Shown: piece after piece, positions 36,649 to 48,719 of the stretch
Position numbering within the stretch: position 1 is the first letter of the stretch
Layout: each line of letters begins with the position of its first letter
Assembly (NCBI RefSeq): GCF_947507565.1
Contig: NC_089175.1
Span: 2,097,733-2,161,732, forward strand
DNA from: Oscarella lobularis
Lineage: Eukaryota; Porifera; Homoscleromorpha; Homosclerophorida; Oscarellidae
Reading direction: 5' to 3'
Length of the DNA: 64,000 bases
Made by a program: the position numbers and the translations under genes
The notes under the pieces: model-generated
Database searches by the model: none
Told to the model about the DNA's origin: nothing
Seen by the model: the letters and a program-made list of their open reading frames with translations, nothing else

Positions 36649-36709
36649 TTGAATTGTGCTTGGCGCCTACTTTTCATTAACGATTGTCCCGGATAGGAAC
36701 GAAACACTA
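36649..36709. promoter_or_regulatory. Bidirectional promoter SEFIR gene 2 / NAA50
   Basis: Only 61 bases separate divergent start codons, so the promoter elements must overlap the 5' ends of both genes. Inferred from spacing. Confidence 0.45.
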
Positions 36710-37483
36710 ATGGCGGCCGTTAGGACGTCGAAGTAATCGTTTCAAGTGCTCCATTGTGAAAGGCTCTTACTCCCTTCTCTTCTCTTTAGCTGTAGAACGG
36801 AGCTCGGCGACGTCACGCCTCACAACCTGAAGCAATTGCGCAAATTGAACACGGTTGTCTTTCCAGTGACGTACAACGACAAGGTAGAAGCAGATTCGTC
36901 GCATCTGCGTCTCATACCAACATCAGTAATTGCTTCTAGTTTTACGACGACGTCCTGGGACTCGGAGATCTTGCAAAATTAGGTGAAAATCTGACGACGA
37001 GTAGCGTGCGTTACTAAAGACCATTTTTAACAGCCTATTTCAACGATATCGTCGTTGGAGCCGTTTGCTGTCGTGTTGATACGTCGGAAAACAAACGTCG
37101 GCTTTATATAATGACGCTTGGCTGTCTTCGACCGTATAGACGTCACGGAATTGGTAAAATCAATATGACACGATATCCTAATATTTAATCAAATTTATTT
37201 TATTTTAAAGGTGGACTGCTTTTAGCTCACGTTGTTAAAATGGCGAAAGACGACGGAAATATAAACAGCATCTATTTGTAAAACATATGATAGTAATTAA
37301 TATTTTTAATTCTGTTCTATCAGGCACGTTCAAGTGAATAACGAAGAGGCGCTTGCCTTTTATCAGAAACACGGGTTTAGAATCAAGGAGAGGAAAGAAC
37401 GTTACTACAAACGTATTGAACCAGCTGACGCGTTTGTCTTGGAAAAGGAAGTAAAGGACTTACTAGCAATCACAGACAACTAG
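36710..37483 (+). CDS. NAA50: N-alpha-acetyltransferase 50
   Basis: Six exons (36710-36732, 36790-36883, 36940-36982, 37034-37153, 37211-37277, 37324-37483) sum to 507 nt, 168 residues, the usual length. Motifs: RTELGDVTPHNLKQL, FPVTYNDK, YFNDIVVGAVCCRVD, LYIMTLGCLRPYRRHGIG (acetyl-CoA loop), HVQVNNEEALAFYQKHGF, YYKRIEPADAFVL. Catalytic subunit of the NatE complex, acetylating N-terminal Met-starting peptides, needed for sister chromatid cohesion in animals. Its 3' end is tail-to-tail with gene A, and broken copies of that 3' end recur at 41.4, 50.6 and 57.9 kb. Confidence 0.96.
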
Positions 37484-37722
37484 TGTTATTACTTGCGAGA
37501 GCATTCAGGCTGGGAAAAGATATAATAAAAGATAAAAACCGTTCGAAAAAATTGATAGGTAGATGCCAACACTTCACAGTGAGTGACAACTTTGGACAAA
37601 GTAAAAAATATTCGTTTATCATAAGCAGCGTCACCATTTAGAGCAAAAACACGGGGTATAAAATAAAAGTTAGAAATAGAAACAAAAAAGACCTGAACAC
37701 TTACCAGAAATTTTTCAGATAT

Positions 37723-40700
37723 CTAATCCGGTACATTTCCAAAAACGTCAGTTACTGTTTTGTTTTTCCGCTCTCCGCGAAGAGCTTGGCACAAACGCTC
37801 AATTGTAGCTGATTCACTTTTGCTTTCCATCCAATGCAATAGCATTTGGTATGCCTGCTCCTTCACATCTTTATAATTACTGTCAATCCTTTCGATTTCG
37901 TTCTCGTCTACACTAAGCGCTCTTGCCACATGTTTCCACTCCTTCACAATACGAGCAGCTACGTTTCGAAGCTCCTCTGTTGTTGGCTCTCGTTCAATGT
38001 TCACCAATTCTGATTCTAAATATTTTTGCAACAATGTCAGGTCAGCATTGACTTGTCCGCTCCCATTACCGCTATGCTGATCAGTAGTATGGGAGGAAGA
38101 CTCGCAGGCTTGAACCTTGACATCTACAAAGAAATCCCTGAAAACTCTTTATATATGCACCGGATTTGTATGAACCGAAAATACTGCTCTTATTCAGACT
38201 TTCCGCTTCGCTACTAGCATCTCTTGAAGAAACAAACTCATCAACTCCACCTGTTACAGGTACAGAATGACAACAACTACAGTAATGGCTAACATCATAC
38301 TTGATGATTTAGTCGTTTGAGAAGTATCATTTGAAAAAGCATCAGAATTGCAGCTTCTAAATTTGTAACATTATGTTAATTGATAGAAAACAACACAGCT
38401 TGAGTAATGACTAACCCGTAGTCGAACATCGCATCATCCCTAAGCCAAACTGAAACTTCATCCCAGCTAACCAACTTTTCTTGAAAAAAAGGCGGAGGAG
38501 ACTCATAGTAATGATAGACAACTGTCACTGGTTGAGTACAATTGACTTCTTCTGGGCACGTGATAGAGCAGTCTTTGTCCAAATAGCTAGGAAGACGGTC
38601 ATCATTTTCCACAAGACAGCGAAGGTCGTCTCCGCTAAATTCTTTTTTAGAACGCAAAGTAAACTTTGACGTGAAATCATCATTCTTGCTCAGAGAAAAT
38701 TCAAGCCGTTGCCTACCGTAAAAAGATAATCCTTTGCAGTGCAGACGTTTCTTGTCTACATGACTGAATTTTCTTATGATGTCAGTTTTTAGTTCTTCCT
38801 GTATTTTTTCTAAATTTTCCGAGCAGGTACAGGAAATTGTAATCCTAATATCCCATCCTCTTTCACCGTTGTAAACGCTTTTCGGACGAACAAAGAAACC
38901 GATCGCAACTTGAAAGGAGCCAGCTGCCACAATCGCACAAAAACGGCAAAACGTTTTGGTGGATAATTCCAAGCAATGGTCTCGCAAGTGAACGTCCATG
39001 GTGCCTTTGTAAGAAATATGACGACTCTGAAAACGCTCAGTTCCAAGACTCCCGATGAAATCGTATGTTTCACTCGGATCTATGCCTTCGCCGTAGAACA
39101 GACCATATTCAGTTTCAATACAGTCATCAACAGGCTTATAGTGATGTCTCAGTTTGTATCTAAGTATCACACGCTTTCTAAAAGCTGTTTTATGGGGTAA
39201 GAGTTCGATAAGACCGACATGAGCCGTTCTACCCTCAAGGCTCGTTGCTTTATCTGAAACATAGAGAGAAAGTGTAACGTCTAACGACGTTGTAGTTGTT
39301 ATTGCTCCAGTAGGAATTGTTAGTGAAATGCCGTACGATGACAGCACTAAGCTGCCTCCTTCTTGGTTCATTCGTCCTGATGTTGAATCTTTCTTGATGA
39401 AAATCATGCGCTGCCCACTGACGGTAAGAACCACATTTTTGGTAGGCGAATTTAATAGAACAGGGTACGCTGGATGGCAGCGGTTGCTGTCATCGCTAAA
39501 CAATTCTAAATAATAAAGCACAATTGATATTTAATTAGACTTACCTTGTGACAGGCGAGTCCGCGGCCTCTAAGTCTACCTCTCTGTTGCTCTCTGCGGA
39601 TGAGACTGATGATGATCTTGATTCTTGTGCACCTGCTGAAGGGCTGATGTTTTCTGACAGTTTAGTAGCTCTATTTAACATCTGTTTTAATGGCAGGTGG
39701 TTTTAGTTTTACAACTTGCCTTGTAAAATGTATACTCGCCTCTACGTCTAACTTTACGCTGCTCTCTGTTGGTGTTGATGACAATCTTGGCTCTTGTGCA
39801 CTGGTGTTTTGTGACAGTCCAGAAGCTCTATTTTCAAAGAGTGCCCCTGATCTTTTTGTAGTTGTAGCCTTGGTGTATTTTGGCTCTTCAGTAGTTCTAC
39901 TCTCGTCAGCAGCATCTTGTACAAAAGGAATTGCTCCAGTAATTTCGTCAAATCGTCTCCAAAATTTTGTTTTGATGCCAGACCTTCAGATATCAGGTAT
40001 GAGAATGTTGGTATACATGTATGATACAGTCATACACATACTTTCTACTTTCATATTTCACTTTGGCCCGTTCTACTTCTGCCAGACTTGCCTTGCCTGT
40101 AAATGTAAATATGAAATGCGTCGGGACAATACCGGTATCTCTACCTTTTGCTTCGTCTAAGTGAAAGCAACACAATAACCCCTTCTTATATATTTTCCTA
40201 TGTCTCCAAGTCAAAATCAAGGGGCTCATAACGTCTAGCAATGCAAAATGAAATGCAATAATGACCTCAGACTCGTGATAGGCGAGACTGTTATCATCAA
40301 AAGCAATTAAAATTATCTGCAACAAATCGCTTTGTCAATTGAAAAGAATTCTATATTACTTTTGTAGACTCACTGTTAATGGAAGCCGCGAGATACAGAA
40401 AACAAGAAGAACGATGAGAAACATTATTACCGTGCTTCGATTGCTCAGAAACAAAATTTCATCAACAACATCGTTACCATCTTGGAGCATCAACAATCGA
40501 CTTCTCTTCGTCCTCTTTCCTCGCAGACGATGTATCAATAGAATCATTTCACTGATTCCAGTCACAAATAGGACACCCGTAATACACAGGATAAACAATC
40601 GCTTCCTTCAATAGAAAAAATGACTCATTAGATTTTATATGACTAGGCCAAAAGCAGACAGGTAGTGAATGCTTACAATTAAATACACAGTTATCTTTGG

Positions 40701-41285
40701 TATGAAAATTCCCTAAGAACTGCCTAATATTATATTATTAATGCTGGATCTAGTATCAGCTACTGAGTCATACCATCCACTAATGACGAAGAAGCACGCA
40801 AGTTGCGAATCACCAGGAGAGAACAGAAGCAACAACGCAAGAAAAACGAATACTGATACATAAACTGGCAGCATCACAATTATCATGGATCTGCGCGAGG
40901 TCAGTCTGCGTCCGGTGGGTCGATTTCTTGACACACACAAACAATAGCCGATGAGTATCAGTATGCAAATAGGATTTGCTAAAAGAATCCCTCCAGTAAA
41001 AGCAGCATTTTCGCTTGACGAATCATTATCGCCAAAGCCGATTCTGCTAAATACATTCAAGGAAACAACGAAAGAACCGATGATGAATTGAATGATAACT
41101 GGTACGACAAACAGACGTCTTCTTTTTTCGGAGCGTAAGAACAGTACGAACCCCGGACCCAAGAAGAAGAAGGAGACGAAAATGATGGCCGAAATCCCCC
41201 CCGCCACGCCACGAAGCGACAGCCGAAGTGTATAATCCGCGTTTGCGGTGGCGTTTGCTCCGGTTGCTCCAAGGATGCAAGACAT
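37723..41285 (-). CDS. Gene A: seven-helix receptor fused to ZU5 and DEATH domains
   Basis: Eleven phase-matched exons (40774-41285, 40374-40605, 40145-40316, 40042-40096, 39720-39983, 39545-39670, 38416-39495, 38301-38356, 38176-38250, 38070-38123, 37723-38015) sum to 2,919 nt, 972 residues. Exons 1-3 encode seven hydrophobic helices of rhodopsin-like type (GGISAIIFVSFFFLGPGFVL ... FHFALLDVMSPLILTWRHRK). Exons 5-6 are a Ser-rich tail in two related units (SQNTSAQEPRLSS, SENISPSAGAQESRSSS). The ZU5 follows (SSYGISLTIPTGAI, VGLIELLPHK), then a UPA-like part, a linker (DEFVSSRDASSEAESL) and a DEATH domain (IVKEWKHVARAL, WMESKSESATIERLCQALRG). The exon 5/6 junction uses a GC-AG intron with donor AAG|GCAAGT. 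Receptor, sensor and death-fold effector would be one chain. Confidence 0.72.
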
Positions 41286-41435
41286 AAGGTCGTTGTAGAC
41301 ATCCCGGATAGACGATTCGCTTTGTTTTTTTGCTAGCTGCTCAGTTTATTGCGCGTCTGAAAAAAACATGACAGCACGTATTCACTTTGGTTCCCACCCA
41401 TTTCATGATGAGATACACAACGAGAGCCCCAGCAG

Positions 41436-41571
41436 GTATCGTGTCAGAATCAAGGAGAGGAAAGAAAGCTACTACAAACGCATTGAAGCAGCTGACGCGT
41501 ACGTCTTGAAAAAGGAAGTCAAAGACTTACTAGCAAGCACAGACAACTACTGTAGTGTTATTATACTTGTG
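41436..41571 (+). pseudogene. NAA50 last-exon fragment (downstream of gene B)
   Basis: Copies NAA50 exon 6 (FRIKERKESYYKRIEAADAY, KEVKDLLASTDN) but lacks all upstream exons and its stop is changed. It lies tail-to-tail with gene B. Confidence 0.85.
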
Positions 41572-41733
41572 AGAGTAGTCAGGCTTGAAATAGTAATAAA
41601 AGATGAAAGCGTAATAATTGAAAAAATGACAACACCTCAAAGTGACAACTTTGGATAAGTAGATAATTTTAAAAATGCATGCCTATCACAAACGATCAAC
41701 GAATCTGGTCTTCTTCTAGTGTGATCCAGATCA

Positions 41734-44700
41734 TTAATGATAATCATAATGGAATACGGGTCTGCATACAACAGAAACGTGCAGTAGAACTGTGTTCTAT
41801 TACGGTTGCTTACCCGTTATAAGTGTTATGATGAACTCTGGTTTCTCTGCAAAGAAAAAAATTAAAAGCTAATAAGTTCAAATTGATTGCTCACGGTCTG
41901 TTGATGGCAACACTTTCGCTACTAGCTGACGCTCCACCAAACTCAAAGGAATCCCGAGGCTGGCGGACTGTGCTTCCAGGCGAGAGATCACCTGGTGCTT
42001 GCATGCCGACACTGAATGCTGATTTTGGCACTCTAGAAAATTAATTAAGTCTAAAGTACAAACAAAGATTTACACGCGGCGCTTACTGCTTAACGTTTTG
42101 ACGCTCCTCTGTTGTTGGCTTTTGTTTAGGATGCACCAATTCTGTTTCTAATATTTTTGCAAAGTAACAGGTGAAGACTGACACATCAGCTATCCTAACC
42201 GTTACGCAGATCATCATTAGTGTGAGAAAAGGAAGAGTCGGCTCGAACATTGACCTTTGCTACAAAAAAAATACACTGTAAACAGTACTCCTTTATACAT
42301 ATACAGTACCGAAATCAATCACACTTCCCGCTTCGTTACTGGCATCTCTTGAAGAAATAACAGACTCATCAACTCCATCTGTTACAAGTACGGTATGACA
42401 AAAAAGAACTACAACTCCAGTAAACCATAACATCATACTCGATGTAGTTGTTTGGGAAGTATTATTGGAATAACTGTTTCTAAATTTCGATAGATTAGAA
42501 TATAATTGATAGCACGCTTCTAAACAGTGACTGACCCGAAGGGCGCTTCATCCGGAAGTTTAAATGAAACGCCGTCCGAGCTAATCACATCTTGAGAAAA
42601 AGATGAAAGAGGCTTGTAGTAACGATAGGCGAATGTCACTCGTGGAGAGCAATTGGCTTCTTTTGCGTCTGTGCACTTGATAGCACAGTCTCTGTCCAAA
42701 TATCCAGGAAAACGGTCATTCTTTTCTACAACGGAGCGAAGCTCCCATCCGTTGAATTCTTTTTTGGAACGTAATGAAAATTTTGATCCTGACGTAAAGT
42801 CGTCATCCTCGCTTAAAGAAAATTCTAGTCGTTCCCTATCTTTGGAAAAAAATTCTTGGCAGCAAAAACGCTTCGTGTCAGCAAGGCGGAAATTTCTTGT
42901 TTTTAGTTGTTCTTGAATTTGTCTTAAATTCTCCGAGCAGGTACATGAAATAGTAATTCTAATATCCCATCTTCGTTCGCCTTCACAAACGTTTCTCGGA
43001 ACGGGACGAACAAAAAAGCCAATTTCAATGTGAAAAGGGCCAGCTGTAACAAAACTGCAATAACGGCAAAACGTTTTGGTTGACAATTCTAAGCAATCGT
43101 CTCGCAAGTAAACGTCCATGGTGCCTTTGTAAGAAACATGACGACTCTGAAAGCGCCCAGTTCCAAGACTCCCCATGAAATCGTATATTTCACTAGGATC
43201 TATGCCTTCGTCGTAGAACAAACCATATACAGTTTCAATACAGTCATTACCAGGCTTATGGTGATGCCTTAGCTTGTATCTAAGTATTACTGGTTTTGCA
43301 AACGCCGTTTTATGGGGCAAGAGCTCAATAAAACCGACGCGGGCCGTTCTACCCTCAAGGTTAATGGCTTCATCTGAAACATAGAGAGAAAGTGTAACGT
43401 CTAGCAATGCTGTAGTTTTTATTGCTCCCGGAGGAATTGTTAGTGAAATGCCGTACGATTGCACCGCTAAGCTGCCTCCTTCTTGTTTTATTTGTTTTGA
43501 TGTAGTGGCCTTCTTGATGCAAATCATGCGCTGTCCATTGACGCTAAGGACCACATTTTTGGTAGGTGGATTTAGTAAAACAGACTCCGTTGTGTACTTG
43601 ACGTCTTCGTCAACTGCATCGGTGTCACAGAAACTATTCTAAGTAATAAAGAGATTTTACTTAGTTTAAAAGGTGTTTCTCCTTCTTGATCTACCTCTCT
43701 ATGGCTCTCTATTGATGACACTGATGATGATCTTGACTTTTGTGTACTTATTGAAGGACTAAAGTTTTCGGACATTTCACTTTGAACCAAAGAAACCTAG
43801 GCAGTACAATTTACACAATTAGGCACTATGTAAAAAAATTGTTAATTACATTAGAGTCGCACTGAGCTTCGGTCGACTCTTTGTAGCCCTGTTTCTCTTT
43901 TAAAGACGCGCTTTTAGCTGCAACTGACTGACGTCTAACACATGAAGCTAGAAGACGTATTTAATAAGTTAGAGTTCCTTGCACCTTAGATGTTCCATTT
44001 CCTTCTGAATATTTTCACTAAGTAAACAGAGTACGCACAAGCAGAGCAATAGTAAATTTCCATTACATTTCTTGTCTTTGAGCTTCAATAGGTTCTGCTG
44101 CCTCTCTCTTTTCTCTTTCAAAAGTGACACGTTCAGATGCAAAGTGGCTTCTACCAACACCAAAGGACAAAGATAACAGTTCAGACCTAAAAACAAAAAT
44201 AAGAGATTATTTCGTACAGGGAAATGCAGTAGTAGCTGCAAAAGGTCTCTCACCTTTGACGTACAGTCCTACCTCGTACCTCATCTTCAAGATCTTTAAG
44301 CAATTTCACCACGTTCGTACAATTATACCTTCTTGCAATGTCAATAGCCATGCCATCTCGTGATGCTATATGTGAATCAGCGCCGTATATCAAAAGCAAA
44401 TAGGCACATTCCTCTTCGTCGAACAATGCAGCGTTATGAAGAGATGTCCAGCCCAGTTTGTTAACTGCGTCGACATGCGTAAAAAATTTACGATTCTCAA
44501 GTAAATAGCGCAAAAGGTTTTTGTTCCCGAATCGAGCTGTTCGATGAAACGGAGAATTGACGTAGATAGAGGCATTTGGATTGGCGCCTTCTTCGAGCAG
44601 AAATTTACAGAAGTTGACGCTTCTCCAATCTTCTTTCCTTGAAAACTTCCACAGCCAATAGTCCCTCCAGAATTTAAGATCTTCCATCGGCATTCCAGTG

Positions 44701-46076
44701 TTTTTGTAGTCCTTTTCTTCAAGTAGTTGGAGAGTATCTAGCACATCTTCGGCAGAATCACTGAACAGTCTAAACCTATAACAAACAATAATGCAGATTA
44801 GATATTACTGTATTAATAAAAACGATACCTTGCTTTATTTGGATCCCTGATCAGTTCATGTACGAGTTCATTTGTCTCTGCGTATGGCGTGGCCCTTTCC
44901 TCGTTAGCTCCATGACGTCTTAGAGTATCAGAACATCGAGCAGCTTCTTCATTTGATCTATTGTCAGAAGCGTAACACCAGAAAAGCGGACTCAGGCTAT
45001 TTTCGTCTCCGTAATTCAAGTCAAATCCGTGTTCGTGAAATAGAGGAATTAGATGTGAATGACCCCAGTGAACCATCATGTGAAGGCAAGTCACGCCTGC
45101 CATTTTCCCCTGATCTAGAGTTTTGTTTGATTTCTCTTCTAATACTTCAGTGCATAGTGTATCCATGCCGTGACGACAGAACCACCAAAGAAACTCCGGC
45201 ATCCAGAGCTGTTTCTTCTCAGCTGGGTAAAACTTCACCACGTTGTCCAGTGATTTCAAAGAGACAAAGTCTTCTTTAGTATGCCTTGATAGAAACGACT
45301 AAAAGAAGAAAAGATACATATATTATTAGGCATACCGAGGCACAAAGCGTTCAATTCCCTTGCCAATTCTAGGATTTGTGCTCAGCTGTGAAAAGAAACG
45401 GGTACATCAGAAAAGGAGACTTCAACTAAACTCGCATCTGCATGCACATGTGCAGTGTTATAAGTTTACAGTCGGGTAGCGCTAACTTTAATTTACTACC
45501 ATACTGTCCTCGAAACAAAACTATCACCCGAGTCGACATCCTATCCGAGGCTTATATCATGATGTACAGCATACACACTCAGTATGTGCTTACTACACTA
45601 ATGCCTTGAAAATTTATTACCATGCTTTGACTTTGGAAAGCTGCTCTATAGCGCTTTGCCGTAACCCGCTGATAACGTTGGTTGCCGCTGCTAACCGTGA
45701 CTCTCGAAGATGAGTCCAAAGGCGCGGATAGCCCTTCTAAAAGAAAAGTGTAAGTTGATATCCCGTCATTCACATTGTTCCTCATTCGCTCACCTAGCGC
45801 TTTGGCAACGTGTTCCTGTCCTTCGGTCTCTCTCAGAATCGCCACAAATCGATCGTAAGAATTCATTCCCTTTCGCGGCAAAATATTGCTGAGTAGCTTG
45901 CGAGATCTATTTTCTCTCGACGACATCGAGAAAAGATCCTCATATTCCTCTTTGGTGACAAGTTTGTTTTCATAGAGAGGATTGAGGAGGGTGTCGTGGG
46001 GATCGAGAACTTGAACGAGATCACTGAATAGGGGTCGAACATTCGATTCCCATCGTTCGTCGATCAATGTAGACAT
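41734..46076 (-). CDS. Gene B: CARD-ankyrin-ZU5 protein with replaced C-terminus
   Basis: Seventeen phase-matched exons sum to 3,309 nt, 1,102 residues: 45794-46076, 45621-45736, 45336-45385, 44829-45284, 44254-44775, 44067-44186, 43985-44017, 43850-43934, 43661-43796, 42536-43613, 42439-42479, 42310-42378, 42200-42259, 42087-42147, 41895-42032, 41814-41846, 41734-41761. The CARD comes first (WESNVRPLFSDLVQVLDPHD, SRKLLSNILPRKGMNSYDRF). Ankyrin repeats follow (GVTCLHMMVHWGHSHLIPLF, GWTSLHNAALFDEEECAYLL), then a charged helix, the shared Ser-rich unit (SENFSPSISTQKSRSSS) and ZU5 (QSYGISLTIPPGAI). The shared DEATH exon survives only as its first ~15 residues (ETELVHPKQKPTTEE) and is spliced into a new tail (VPKSAFSVGMQAPGDLSPG). 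Likely a cytosolic scaffold. Confidence 0.68.
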
Positions 46077-46122
46077 CCTTTCTAAAAGAAAAGTAGGTAC
46101 GTACAGTACGTGTAAGTTGATA

Positions 46123-48719
46123 TCATGAGACGTCCATGCCTTCCTCAATCAAAAGATCAATAACTGATTTGCATTTCCGAGGGTTACTTGAAGCCAGATT
46201 CAAAGCATTCCGGTTCATCTATAAACATTAAAATAGACAAGTCAGCGATACGCCTTCTTACTTACGTAATCTGTAGCAGCAGTTTCAGCCCCCAGCTCAA
46301 TGAGCTCCTTAATGGCGTCAACAGAAGGATCGTCTGAAGCACACGCGTCCAATAAGGGTGTCCTCCTCCACTAAACAAGTAGAAATCGCCAATGTGACTC
46401 TAGAGTGGCAATAAGCCTCGTTAAACCCAACCTTAGAAACAGAATTAACTGGAATGTTTTTCTCAGTGACAAGAAATTGAAGAACATCTTTCGTGTCCAG
46501 TTCAGACTTTGAACCCTTGGTGGCATAAGACAAAGCCGTTCTCTGATCCTGAATTAATTAAAAACTACGGTTATGCTTTCCAACCACATCAAGATGAAAC
46601 CCACCTCATCTTTCACTAGGCAGTTCGCTCCTTTTTCATCCAAGTAGTGCACTTTCGATGAACGATCGATGTCACTTGCACATGCTAACATAAAAGGCGT
46701 TTGGCGCTTCTGGAGGTAAATACAAATAAGAATAAGAGCATTGCAAGTGAAATCTTCTAACCTTGTTGACGCTATTAATAGCAGCATTGTGCTCTATGAG
46801 CCATTTCACTCCAAAAATGCTTCCTTTGTCGCAAGCGTAATGCAAAGGAGTGTTATTGCTCTGCCATTAATTAATTAAGACAGATGTTTTTTGCACAGGA
46901 TGGCAAAAAATGCACATTATCATACCTTCTCTTCAGTAGCATTGACACTCATTCTTTTTTCAATGAAAAGATACCGAAAAACCTCCTGAGCTTCTTCAGA
47001 TGACGCAAATTGATTTCCAGCCGCCCAACACTATCAAATGAAGAATAAAAGTCAATAAGACTATTGCTGCAGAGTTGACGTTAAAGCTGTTACAATGTCA
47101 TCTACTGCCAAGTTGTAGCCGTGCTCTTCCAGAAGGAGGATTTTCTTCATTGCATCAATTGAACTTGCACAGGCGTACGAATATGGCGTATGTCCTCCCT
47201 AATAGAGAGCTGTTGGTGCAAGAGCCTACAAATAAAATTTCTCGTCCTACTATGTCTTTCACGGCGATATTTGCACCGTGACTAACGAGCCACTTCAAGC
47301 CAAAGATATTTCCCCACTCGCACGCACAGTGAAGTGGGGTGAGTAAACCAATCTACACGTACCAATTGATTTATCAACTCAAAAAAGTATTGATATTGTA
47401 CCTTTTCTGGTTTGTCAATGTTTTCATTTCTGTCCACAACTAAATAGCCGAGCCACTCATCTGCCTCTTCCGCCGTCTTGAACTCTCTCCCCGCCACGTA
47501 GTGAATAGCGTCTAACAAGTTGGGTCCCACCTAGCGAAATTAATGAACAATTGTATGCAGTGGCAATGAAAACCGCGTTCTCGTGCCTGTCCAATGCGGA
47601 ACATTTTTTCTTCCGAAAGAAATCTCTCCACTTCGTAGGGCTTTCCTTCTTTAATTATCGCTATCAACCGTTCAATTGCTACGCGCGCAGCCAACGATCG
47701 TTTTGGTCTCTGCCAGCATTAAGTCATAAAAAGCATGTTTAGAAGCCGAATCGTTCAAGTTGGTCAATAAAGTTCGACATACCTTCTGCATATCTTCAAC
47801 AGCATCAATAAGCTTCCTTATAGCTGCATTTTGGACTTTCAAACTCTACAGCAGTTTGTATGTCTGTTTGAACTACTTCACAAACTTAGCAGTATACCAT
47901 TTGCTGCTCTTTGACAGTATAAAGCGACTTCTTCATTATTGAATGTTTGCTTTTCAAGTGTCGAATCTAAATTCAAAGTGCCTACTTGAATTCTCTCCGC
48001 ATTTACAGCATACTTGCAATTTCAACTGATCAGTTCTGTCTGCTAAGGAAGCGACTGTGCATCTATCGCATTGCTCAGTGTCGTTGACTTCATGAATAAA
48101 GCCAGAATGTCACTGCTTAATTATTAGGTAATAGTTCATGATAGGTACCTTTTTCGGAAGAATTCCTCAATTCTTCTTGTACACCAGTTAAGCACTGCTC
48201 AACGTCATTAATAGCGGCAAAAAGCTGTGACGTTGATAGCCGAAAACAAATACAGTGAGTCTGAGCTACGCTTGTCGTAGGAGCGATGCAGTCCAAAGCC
48301 TTTTTCTTTTTGGGGTTAGAGGAGTCTTCTTTTACGGTACCAAGAGCACGCGTTCTAGGATTTTCGTAAAGCAGTCTCGCCCATTCGTGAGCATGAGCGC
48401 TTGTAGAAGTAGAAGTGACTAGTAACTCGTACATAGCCTTTCGATCTACGTCGTCGTCGTCCTCCTGCAGGACAGCGCAAAACGATTCGAAGCAGGGAGA
48501 TGGACGTCGCATCAGAATTTCAAGCAACTTTCGAGCCACACTTTGACGTGAACGACTCGGTCCCTGTGAATGGCGCCGAAGTTCGTCGTAGTGCGAACGA
48601 GAAACGACTTTTCCAGCAAGAAGTCTATCGAGAAGAGCTTCTCCAACAAGAGCGTTGGCGAGAAGAGGCACAATCTTGTCTGTGACAGGAACGAGACGGG
48701 TCCACTTCGGATCTGCCAT
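46123..48719 (-). CDS. Gene G: CARD-ankyrin protein
   Basis: The ATG at 48719 (MADPKWTRLVPVTDKIVPLL) opens a CARD-like domain (ALLDRLLAGKVVSRSHYDEL, VARKLLEILMRRPSPCFESF) in exon 1 (48149-48719). Many short exons follow, each coding about one ankyrin repeat: TPLHCACEWGNIFGLKWLVS, HTPYSYACASSIDAMKKILL, TPLHYACDKGSIFGVKWLIE, QTPFMLACASD, RTALSYATKG, RTPLLDACASDDPSVDAIKE, RNALNLASSNPRKCKSVIDL. It ends at 46123, only 46 bases from the start of gene B. Exon limits between 46.2 and 48.1 kb are approximate. Relationship to gene B's CARD-ankyrin half is clear by order, not by close identity. Confidence 0.68.

Noticed and set aside
38258-38300. Apparent transmembrane helix after ZU5 in genes A and C (LAITVVVVILYL-like).
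   Set aside because: It is followed at once by a stop, and treating it as a 50-nt GT-AG intron restores phase to the DEATH linker in genes A, B and C.
43613-43661. Frameshift in gene B before ZU5.
   Set aside because: A downstream acceptor (gatgcag at 43614-43620) restores the frame with a 47-nt intron.
46077-46122. Genes G and B as one continuous CARD-ankyrin-CARD-ankyrin-ZU5 gene.
   Set aside because: Gene G ends in a stop and no canonical donor in the right phase precedes the acceptor-like site before gene B's ATG; RNA could still show otherwise.
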